From Avimicrobium caecorum (GTDB taxonomy: Bacteria > Bacillota > Clostridia > Oscillospirales > Ruminococcaceae), in contig CAJFNJ010000030.1 in assembly GCA_904394705.1 (NCBI GenBank), positions 1 to 19,623 of the forward strand: a stretch of DNA of 19,623 bases. The letters are read 5' to 3'. Each line of letters starts with the position of its first letter. Position 1 is the first letter of the stretch. This document shows positions 14,333 to 19,623 of the stretch, one piece after another. The notes beneath the pieces were generated by a model, which worked only from the letters and a program-made list of their open reading frames with translations, searched no databases and was not told where the DNA came from. Made by a program: the position numbers and the translations under genes.

Positions 14333-14971
14333 TTATACATGCTGTCCGGTGAGCGAATAGCAGACCCATTCGGCAATGTTGGTGGCATGATCGCCGATGC
14401 GCTCAAAATACTTGGCGATCATCAGCAGATCCAGGAAGATCTCACCATTTTCCGGCTGTGCCGCAACGGCAGCAGTCAGCTCCTCCTTGACCTTCTGGAA
14501 CAGGGTATCCACCACATCATCCGAGGCAATCACAGCTACGGCAGCATCATAGTCCTTGCGGACAAAGGAATCAATGCTGTCGGTTACCATCTTGATGGAG
14601 GCACGGGCCATATCACCGATATGCACCCGGCTCTCAAACTTGTACTGCACGACATATTCCAGCATCTCTGCGATATCCCGGGCCTGGTCGCCGATCCGCT
14701 CCATATCCGAGATCATCTTCAGTGCCGAGGATACCACCCGCAGGTCACTGGCTACCGGCTGCTGCTGCAGCAGGATCTTCATGCAGAGCGCTTCGATCTC
14801 CCGCTCCTTGTCATCGATCTGGTCATCCAGATCCAGCGCATGGGGCAGATAGGTCAGATCGCTGTCCAGCAGGCTCTTGGCTACAATGGAAATCGCTTCC
14901 TCGCACAATGCTCCCATCCGGATCAGTTCCACATTCAGCTGCTCCAGCTGACGGTCAAATCTTGTACGCAT
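14333..14971 (-). CDS. phoU: Phosphate signalling protein PhoU
   Basis: PhoU is a cytoplasmic helical protein that links the Pst transporter to PhoR and keeps the regulon off when phosphate is plentiful. The 212-residue sequence contains two three-helix repeats, each with the family's metal-binding type motif: LPHALDLDDQIDDKEREIE followed by DMERIGDQARDIAE in the first, and FQKVKEELTAA followed by YFERIGDHATNIAEWV in the second. Length is standard. The reading frame stays open far upstream inside pstB, but the ATG chosen here follows AGGAAGG and starts 1 nt after the pstB stop, so the two are tightly coupled. Confidence 0.97.
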   Translation of the reverse strand: MRTRFDRQLEQLNVELIRMGALCEEAISIVAKSLLDSDLTYLPHALDLDDQIDDKEREIEALCMKILLQQQPVASDLRVVSSALKMISDMERIGDQARDIAEMLEYVVQYKFESRVHIGDMARASIKMVTDSIDSFVRKDYDAAVAVIASDDVVDTLFQKVKEELTAAVAAQPENGEIFLDLLMIAKYFERIGDHATNIAEWVCYSLTGQHV

Positions 14972-14972
14972 A

Positions 14973-15725
14973 TCAACCAAACCTTCCTGTGATATAGTCC
15001 TCGGTGCGCTTGTCCCGGGGCTGGGAGAACATCTGCTCGGTTTCGCCGTACTCCACAACCTCTCCCAGCAGGAAGAAAGCTGTCTTGTCAGCTACACGCA
15101 CCGCCTGCTGCATATTATGGGTCACCATCACAATGGTGTACCGGTCCTTGAGCTCCATTACCAGTTCCTCAATCTTGGAGGTGGAGATGGGGTCCAGAGC
15201 CGATGTGGGCTCATCCATCAGCAGCACTTCCGGCTCCACTGCCAACGCACGGGCAATGCACAGACGCTGCTGCTGTCCGCCGGAAAGACCCAGCGCACTC
15301 TTCTTCAGACGGTCCTTGAGTTCGTCCCAGATGGCTGCGCCCCGCAGCGACCGTTCCACCAGTTCATCGAGCTTGGCCTTGGAACGGATGCCATGGGTCC
15401 GGGGACCATAGGCAATATTGTCATAGACGCTCATCGGGAAGGGATTGGGCTTCTGGAACACCATGCCCACCCGCTTGCGCAGTTCAAATACATCCATGTC
15501 CGGCCCGAAAATATCCTTGCCGTCCAGAAGAATCTTGCCGTCGATCCGGCAGCCTTCCACCAGGTCATTCATGCGGTCCAGGGTCCGGAGCAGTGTGGAT
15601 TTGCCACAGCCGGACGGGCCGATGAATGCGGTGATGCCATGTTCCTGGATCTCCAGGTTGATGTCCTTGAGCGCCTTGAAATCCCCATAGTAGAGGTCAA
15701 GGTGCTGTATGTCAAATTTATTCAT
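14973..15725 (-). CDS. pstB: Phosphate ABC transporter ATP-binding protein PstB
   Basis: PstB is the ATPase that powers high-affinity phosphate import. The 250-residue product contains Walker A GPSGCGKST (36-44), a Q-loop near GMVFQKPNPFPMS (typical of PstB), signature LSGGQQQRLCIARAL, Walker B VLLMDEPTSALDP and the switch histidine in MVTHNMQQA. The C-terminal end GEVVEYGETEQMFSQPRDKRTEDYITGRFG is also diagnostic for PstB. An upstream extension of the open frame overlaps pstA and is rejected; the ATG has AGGTGA 6 nt upstream, and that site includes the pstA stop codon. Confidence 0.98.
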   Translation of the reverse strand: MNKFDIQHLDLYYGDFKALKDINLEIQEHGITAFIGPSGCGKSTLLRTLDRMNDLVEGCRIDGKILLDGKDIFGPDMDVFELRKRVGMVFQKPNPFPMSVYDNIAYGPRTHGIRSKAKLDELVERSLRGAAIWDELKDRLKKSALGLSGGQQQRLCIARALAVEPEVLLMDEPTSALDPISTSKIEELVMELKDRYTIVMVTHNMQQAVRVADKTAFFLLGEVVEYGETEQMFSQPRDKRTEDYITGRFG

Positions 15726-15729
15726 ATCG

Positions 15730-16572
15730 TCACCTGTTCTGAATTTTGTTTGCCACATAGGCGCTGAGCCGGTTGATGATGAATACCAGCACCAGCAGCA
15801 CCACTGCGGTGGCATAGGCTTCGTCGGTGTAAAGGCCTTCGGAGAGCAGCGCATACATGTGCACTGCCAGGGTGCGTCCGCTGCTCATCAGCGAATCGGG
15901 CACACCGGTTACCGAACCGGCAGTGTAGATCAGGGCGGCAGTCTCACCCACGATACGGCCCACACCCAGAATCACACCTGAGAGGATGCCCGGCATAGCC
16001 GAGGGCAGCACCACCCGGAAGATGGTGCGCAGCCGTCCGGCACCCAGGCCGTAGCTGCCTTCCCGGTAGCTGTCCGGCACCGCCAGCAGCGCCTCCTCGG
16101 TGGTGCGCATGATGAGCGGCAGGATCATGATCGCCAGTGTGATGATACCAGCCATGAGGCTGTATCCCCAGTCCAGCCAGCGCACAAAGGCCATATAGCC
16201 GAACAGACCATAGACAATAGACGGAATACCCGAGAGGGTCTCGGTGGTCATGCGGATCACCGGCACCACCTTGTTGCCCCGCTTGGCATACTCGGTGAGG
16301 TAGATCGCCGAACCGATGCCGAAGGGCACCGCGATGAGCAGGGTCATCAGCACCATGGTAATGGTATTGATGATAGCAGGCATCATCGAGGCATTCTTGG
16401 AGGTGTACTTCCACTCAAACAGCGAGGGCTTCAGGTTGGGAATGCCCTTGATGAGGATATAGAACACCAGCGAAAACAGCACCAGGACAGTCAGGGCTGC
16501 GGCAGTTGTCACCAGGATGCGCAGTGCCACTGCCTTGGGATGCTTTTTATACATACGGAAGTACTGCTTCAC
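15730..16572 (-). CDS. pstA: Phosphate ABC transporter permease PstA
   Basis: A 280-residue inner-membrane permease with six predicted helices that forms the phosphate channel together with PstC. The first helix is at about 18-42. The cytoplasmic coupling loop contains the EAA-type motif EGSYGLGAGRLRTIFRVVLPSAMPGILSG, and the typical PstA segments TETLSGIPSIVYGLFGYM and GRIVGETAALIYTAG are present. The start is GTG overlapping the pstC stop by 4 bp (GTGA), with AGGAGG 8 nt upstream. It is followed 4 nt later by pstB. Confidence 0.96.
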   Translation of the reverse strand: MKQYFRMYKKHPKAVALRILVTTAAALTVLVLFSLVFYILIKGIPNLKPSLFEWKYTSKNASMMPAIINTITMVLMTLLIAVPFGIGSAIYLTEYAKRGNKVVPVIRMTTETLSGIPSIVYGLFGYMAFVRWLDWGYSLMAGIITLAIMILPLIMRTTEEALLAVPDSYREGSYGLGAGRLRTIFRVVLPSAMPGILSGVILGVGRIVGETAALIYTAGSVTGVPDSLMSSGRTLAVHMYALLSEGLYTDEAYATAVVLLVLVFIINRLSAYVANKIQNR

Positions 16573-17420
16573 TTGTCATCCCTCCTTCTGAGCAGCGAGA
16601 AGCTGAGGTTGATCAGCAGGATAAAGATGAACAGCACCACGCCGGTTGCCAGCAGGGCTTCCCGGTGCATGTCGGCTGCATAACCCATCTCCAGCACGAT
16701 ATTGGCTGTGAGGGTACGCACACCGCTGAACAGGCTGTCCGGAATGATGGGCTGGTTGCCTGCTACCATGCTCACTGCCATGGCCTCGCCGATGGAACGG
16801 TCGATTGCCAGGATCACACCGGCGGTCAGGCCGCTCTTGGCAGCGGGCAGCATCACTTTGAACACGGTTTCCTCCGGAGTGGCTCCCAGGGCCAGGGCGC
16901 CTTCATAATAGCTCTCGGGCACGGCACGGATGGAAGCCTCACCCACACTGATGAGGGTGGGCAGGATCATGATGCCCAGCAGGATGGAGGCAGTCAGGAC
17001 GCTCTTGCCGTTGCCGCCGAACAGATCCCGCATGATGGGCACAATCACCACCAGGCCGAAGAAGCCATAGACAATGGAGGGAATGCCAGCCAGCAGATCC
17101 ACTGCCGGCTTGAGGTACTTATAGACACGGGGCGGGCAGAACCGGGCCAGATATACGGCACACAGCAGTCCCACCGGCACACCGATGATCAGCGATCCGG
17201 CAGTGACATAGATACTGCCCAGAATCATCGGGAAGATGCCATAGATATCGTTGGTGGGTTTCCAGGTGGTACCCAGCAGGAAATCGAACGGGCCGATCTC
17301 CGCAATGGTGGGAAGTCCATTCGCAAACAGGAACAGACAGATTATAATTACAGCGAATATAGAAGCAAGGGCCGTGACTAAGAAGACACAGCCCATGCTC
17401 TTTTCTCTGAGTTTATTCAT
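16569..17420 (-). CDS. pstC: Phosphate ABC transporter permease PstC
   Basis: The partner permease of PstA: 283 residues with six predicted membrane helices, the first at about 11-34. Family landmarks are FLLGTTWKPTNDIYGIFPMILGSIYVT, AGIPSIVYGFFGL, the coupling motif EGALALGATPEETVFKVMLPAAKSGLTAG, and DRSIGEAMAVSMVAGN. The start is ATG with GAGGTGA just upstream. It follows pstS after about 40 nt with no terminator, so the whole pstSCAB-phoU set reads as one operon. Confidence 0.96.
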   Translation of the reverse strand: MNKLREKSMGCVFLVTALASIFAVIIICLFLFANGLPTIAEIGPFDFLLGTTWKPTNDIYGIFPMILGSIYVTAGSLIIGVPVGLLCAVYLARFCPPRVYKYLKPAVDLLAGIPSIVYGFFGLVVIVPIMRDLFGGNGKSVLTASILLGIMILPTLISVGEASIRAVPESYYEGALALGATPEETVFKVMLPAAKSGLTAGVILAIDRSIGEAMAVSMVAGNQPIIPDSLFSGVRTLTANIVLEMGYAADMHREALLATGVVLFIFILLINLSFSLLRRRDDK

Positions 17421-17461
17421 CGGCTCACCTCAGAAAATGTTTGATCTGTTGTCGATCACTT

Positions 17462-18331
17462 TTAGGCAACTTCCGACCAGTTGGTCAGTTCGCCCATGTA
17501 GATCCCCTTGACCTGCTCGCTTGTGAGTCCGGTTACAGTGCTTTCGTTGTTGACGATTACAGCAATACCATCATTGGCAATGACTGTGCCGACTACACCC
17601 TGCTCCAGCTCGCTGTCCTTCAGGGCACGGGAAGCCATACCGATATCCGAAGTGCCGGCGATGGCATCATTTACACCAGTGGTGGAGTCGCTCTGCTGCA
17701 GCTCGATGGTTACATCGGGGTTCAGAGCCTCATACTCTTCCTTCAGCACCTGCATTACAGGAGTTACAGAGGAGGAACCGGATACGGTTACAGTACCGGT
17801 CTTGCCGGAGGGAGTGTAGGAACCATTGCTTTCAACGCTGATGTAGTCCTCAGCTACAATGGCCTGACCCTGCTCGCTCATGATGAAGTTTACAAAGTCC
17901 TGAGCGGTCTCGCTGAGGCCTTCCTTGGTGACAATGTTGAAGGGACGGTATACCTTATATGTACCGTTGTTGATGTTCTCTACGGTAGCTGCTACGCCAT
18001 CGATCTCCAGAGCCTTGACAGTGTCGTCCAGAGAGCCCAGGGAGATGTAGCCGATGGCATCAGGGTTGCCGGCTACGGTGGTCATAACAACCGAGGTGCT
18101 GTTGGAGATCTCAGCGGACTGGGTGATGGCATCGTTGCCGTCAGCGTCCTCAATGCCGAAGAGCTCTACGAAGGCGCCGCGGGTACCCGAACCATCTTCA
18201 CGAGTTACAACCGAGATGGGATTGCCGGCGGTGCTGTTGTCAGCGGTGGAACTGTTTTCGTTGCTGCTGCAGCCGGACAGAGCGCCTACTGCCAGAGCGG
18301 CACACATAAAGATTGCTGCGAACTTTTTCAT
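17462..18331 (-). CDS. pstS: Phosphate-binding lipoprotein PstS, circularly permuted
   Basis: This is the extracellular phosphate receptor of the Pst transporter. A lipoprotein signal (residues 1-20) ends in LSG-C21, and a Ser/Asn-rich spacer follows. The two halves are in reverse order to standard PstS. The usual C-terminal half comes first: VTREDGSGTR (42-51), NPDAIGYISLGSLDDTVKAL (89-108), YRPFNIVT (128-135) and FIMSEQGQAIV (149-159). A linker around 166-180 follows. Then comes the usual N-terminal half: SGSSSVTP (184-191), LQQSDSTTGV, DIGMASR (229-235), IANDGIAVIVN and LTNWSEV (282-288), where the protein ends. All phosphate-contact motifs are kept. The 289-residue length is normal, and the frame, lipobox and ribosome site (AAAGGAAG) are intact, so it is probably functional. 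Confidence 0.95.
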   Translation of the reverse strand: MKKFAAIFMCAALAVGALSGCSSNENSSTADNSTAGNPISVVTREDGSGTRGAFVELFGIEDADGNDAITQSAEISNSTSVVMTTVAGNPDAIGYISLGSLDDTVKALEIDGVAATVENINNGTYKVYRPFNIVTKEGLSETAQDFVNFIMSEQGQAIVAEDYISVESNGSYTPSGKTGTVTVSGSSSVTPVMQVLKEEYEALNPDVTIELQQSDSTTGVNDAIAGTSDIGMASRALKDSELEQGVVGTVIANDGIAVIVNNESTVTGLTSEQVKGIYMGELTNWSEVA

Positions 18332-18377
18332 ATTGTGTTACTTCCTTTCAGCTGTCTTTGTTTAGCTTTCAGTCGTT

Positions 18378-18406
18378 ATTTTAAGGCTGATGCGTTACAT
18401 CTGAAA
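18378..18406 (-). promoter_or_regulatory. Core promoter of the pst operon
   Basis: TTTCAG and TAAAAT separated by 17 bp on the minus strand. The -35 is weak, as expected for an activator-dependent promoter, and the PhoP-type repeats end 10 bp upstream of it. Confidence 0.55.
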
Positions 18407-18415
18407 CAGGAGCCG

Positions 18416-18445
18416 TGTTAAATCTGTGTAACATAGTCTGTAACA
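18416..18445. promoter_or_regulatory. PhoP/PhoB box: three direct repeats
   Basis: On the minus strand three repeats TGTTACA, TGTTACA and TTTAACA start 12 and 11 bp apart, matching the TTRACA-type repeats with 4-5 bp spacers bound by PhoP in Bacillus. A fourth possible copy (TTTAACA on the minus strand, about 18459-18465) is out of phase. The box lies between two divergent core promoters, 10 bp from one -35 and 11 bp from the other. Confidence 0.75.
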
Positions 18446-18456
18446 TGGGACTTTTT

Positions 18457-18485
18457 TTGTTAAATCCCCGCTTTTGTGATATAAT
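18457..18485 (+). promoter_or_regulatory. Divergent promoter of the small coiled-coil gene
   Basis: TTGTTA and TATAAT separated by 17 bp on the plus strand. The predicted start near base 18492 gives a leader of about 130 nt that is GC-rich and contains several self-complementary stretches (for example TCCGGC/GCCGGA and GCTCCG/CGGAGC). Confidence 0.65.
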
Positions 18486-18620
18486 AGCCGCAAAACAGCT
18501 CAGCGTTCCGGCAGCCGGACAGCTGCGGACTCTTGCCTGTCCCCTGTCGGCTGACCGATGAGCCATTTCGCTTCTGCTCCGCGGCAAAACCGGAGCACCG
18601 GCGGCAGAGAGGTGAGAATA

Positions 18621-18884
18621 TTGCGGATGACAAAGAAACTGCCGGACGGCAGCTATGAGCTGACCGATCCCGATCAGCTCCGGGAGGCGATCCAGCGGCT
18701 GGGTCAGGCCGAGGACGCCCTGGAAAGCCTCAGTGAACAGTACCATGCCATGGAGGCCAAACTGGAAGCGGAGCGCAGCCGGGGACACGGCACCCGTTCG
18801 GTGACCTTCAACCGGATGCTGGCAGAAAAACTGATGCTCAGCGGAATGCTGGAACGGTTCCGGTTCCATGGCGTGGAACTGTAA
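18621..18884 (+). CDS. Small coiled-coil protein of unknown function
   Basis: I do not recognise a family. The 87-residue product has a short N-terminal segment (KKLPDGSYELTDPDQL), a charged helical stretch with heptad character (about residues 18-54, LREAIQRLGQAEDALESLSEQ), a basic Gly/Arg turn (SRGHGTRS), and a C-terminal amphipathic helix (FNRMLAEKLMLSGMLERF). It has no signal peptide or membrane helix, so it is likely a cytoplasmic oligomer. The TTG start is chosen because GAGGTG lies 6 nt upstream; an ATG two codons later is the alternative. It is preceded by a strong promoter and a long leader and followed by its own terminator. Sharing the PhoP box region with pstS hints at phosphate control, which is inference. 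Confidence 0.7.
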   Translation: MRMTKKLPDGSYELTDPDQLREAIQRLGQAEDALESLSEQYHAMEAKLEAERSRGHGTRSVTFNRMLAEKLMLSGMLERFRFHGVEL

Positions 18885-18904
18885 AGGGACAGTTCCATTT
18901 TTCT
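18875..18904 (+). terminator. Terminator overlapping the end of the small coiled-coil gene
   Basis: Stem GGAACTG / CAGTTCC followed by ATTTTTC on the plus strand. The 5' arm overlaps the last codons and the stop. Confidence 0.7.
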
Positions 18905-18910
18905 GGCGGA

Positions 18911-18939
18911 TTGCAAAATCCGGCGGCATCTGTTACCAT
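18911..18939 (+). promoter_or_regulatory. Probable promoter of the DtxR-family gene
   Basis: TTGCAA and TACCAT separated by 17 bp on the plus strand, giving a short leader before the ribosome site. The -35 lies inside a small GGATT/AATCC palindrome. Confidence 0.5.
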
Positions 18940-18965
18940 ATTAGACAGAGAGTGAGGTGGATAAG

Positions 18966-19343
18966 ATGGAAATTCGTGAATCCGCAGAGGATTACCTGGA
19001 GCGTATCCTGATGCTCAATAAGAGCATGGGACAGGTCCGGGCCGTGGATATTGCCAACCTGATGAATTTCTCCAAGCCGAGTGTCAGCATTGCGCTGAAA
19101 AAGCTGCGGCAGAACGGCTATGTGAACATTGACGGCGGCGGTTATATCACCCTGACTGAAAGCGGTCTGGAGATTGCGGAACGGGTATTTGAGCGTCACC
19201 GGCTGATTTCCCAGCTGCTGATGGCCCTGGGTGTGGATGAACAGACTGCCAAAGAGGACGCCTGCCGTGTGGAACATGATCTGAGTGTGGAATCCTTCGA
19301 AGCCATCAAGGAATACTGCCGGAAAAACCTGCAGATCCAATAA
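18966..19343 (+). CDS. DtxR/MntR-family metal-dependent repressor
   Basis: A 125-residue regulator that would bind DNA when loaded with Fe(II) or Mn(II). Residues 1-65 are the winged helix (AEDYLERILML, VRAVDIANLMNFSKPSVSIALKKL, GYITLTESG). Residues 66-125 are the dimerisation domain. There is no SH3-like third domain, so it resembles short MntR/IdeR-like forms. Predicted ligands by alignment are D9, E12, H78, C100, E103 and H104. The aspartate is MntR-like while the cysteine is DtxR-like, so the metal cannot be named safely. The ATG is preceded by GAGGTG; an in-frame GTG three codons earlier lies within that ribosome site. No metal transporter is next to it in the window. Confidence 0.92.
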   Translation: MEIRESAEDYLERILMLNKSMGQVRAVDIANLMNFSKPSVSIALKKLRQNGYVNIDGGGYITLTESGLEIAERVFERHRLISQLLMALGVDEQTAKEDACRVEHDLSVESFEAIKEYCRKNLQIQ

Positions 19344-19494
19344 ATTCCGATTCAGATTATTTACACTTCGGATATGGAATGGCGATTTTCCTGTGCTATG
19401 ATGATCCCTGACAGCCGGATCACGGCAGGAATATCCCATTTCTTCCGAGTTGGAACCGTTCAGCATTTTTCATGCAGATTTCTTGGAAAAACTA

Positions 19495-19523
19495 TTGACA
19501 GCTTCCAACCGGAATGATATAAT
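19495..19523 (+). promoter_or_regulatory. Consensus promoter of tRNA-Leu
   Basis: Perfect TTGACA and TATAAT with a 17-bp spacer on the plus strand, 14 bp before the tRNA. The 150 bases between the DtxR-family stop and this site hold only weak hairpins (for example GATCC/GGATC near 19403-19421) and no gene. Confidence 0.9.
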
Positions 19524-19537
19524 AAATATCGTTCCGT

Positions 19538-19623
19538 GCGAGGGTGGCGGAATGGCAGACGCACCAGCTTGAGGTGCTGGCGGTAGCAATACTGTGTGGG
19601 TTCAAGTCCCATCCTTCGCACCA
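19538..19623 (+). tRNA. tRNA-Leu (anticodon GAG)
   Basis: A complete 86-nt class II tRNA with encoded CCA at the last base of the window. The acceptor GCGAGGG pairs with CCTTCGC (one G-U), the anticodon stem CCAGC/GCTGG encloses TTGAGGT, there is a long variable arm, and the T arm contains GTGGG-TTCAAGT-CCCAT. The anticodon GAG reads CUC and CUU. Confidence 0.95.

Noticed and set aside
17462..18331. PstS being truncated or a pseudogene because its N-terminus does not match the family
   Set aside because: The signal peptide and lipobox are intact, the missing N-terminal half is present at the C-terminus, and the total length is normal.
18931..18953. DtxR-type operator over the -10 of the DtxR-family gene
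   Set aside because: Only the outer CTGT/ACAG bases are symmetric, and the inner sequence does not match known DtxR, IdeR or MntR operators.
19403..19429. Terminator for the DtxR-family gene
   Set aside because: The stems (GATCC/GGATC or CCTG..CCG/CGG..CAGG) are short and compete with each other, and no T tract follows.
1..19623. CRISPR arrays, IS elements, prophage or integron signals
   Set aside because: No regularly spaced repeats, transposase-like genes, long terminal inverted repeats or integrase genes were seen. The two tRNA genes show no integrated element beside them within the window.

Overview
The window looks like a chromosomal segment of a Gram-positive gut-type Clostridia (Bacillota), probably Oscillospiraceae/Ruminococcaceae. 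The reasons are a moderately high GC content with AT-rich promoters, strong AGGAGG ribosome sites, a PASTA kinase-type protein, TTRACA-type PhoP repeats and a Firmicutes-style SRP RNA-dnaX-ybaB-recR order. The genus is inference. No phage, IS element or CRISPR array is visible. Almost all protein genes lie on the minus strand; the exceptions are two tRNAs, a small coiled-coil gene and a DtxR-type regulator on the plus strand.

Layout from left to right. Bases 1-907 hold the trans-translation pair ssrA (tmRNA, encoded tag ANDNRVALAA) and smpB. Next come rubrerythrin with a palindrome over its -10 and a GtrA-family membrane protein. Bases 2244-5112 form a replication and repair unit read leftward: SRP RNA, dnaX (TTG start), ybaB and recR. 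Bases 5137-8918 look like a cell-envelope neighbourhood: a zinc-ribbon PASTA protein whose kinase domain has lost all three catalytic signatures, a class B penicillin-binding protein with KTA in place of KTG, and a small HMA-like protein without its cysteine pair. An MFS transporter and birA follow, then tRNA-Pro(GGG) bracketed by a consensus promoter and terminators.

Bases 11910-18445 are a complete phosphate-starvation locus. The transport operon pstS-pstC-pstA-pstB-phoU is read leftward from a weak promoter preceded by three PhoP-type repeats. It is followed, behind its own promoter, by the phoB-phoR two-component pair. PstS would capture phosphate outside the cell, PstC/PstA would form the channel and PstB would power it. 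PhoU would report transporter state to PhoR, and PhoB would bind the repeats upstream of pstS.

The most striking observation is that PstS is circularly permuted. The segment normally forming the C-terminal half (from the SREDGSGTR-type motif onward) comes first, directly after the lipoprotein signal, and the normally N-terminal half (SGSSSVTP through TNWSEV) comes last. The second is the PASTA pseudokinase. The PhoP repeats also sit about midway between the pst promoter and a strong divergent promoter for a small coiled-coil protein, which makes that protein a candidate Pho-regulon member. The right end carries a DtxR/MntR-family repressor and a complete tRNA-Leu(GAG) that ends on the last base.
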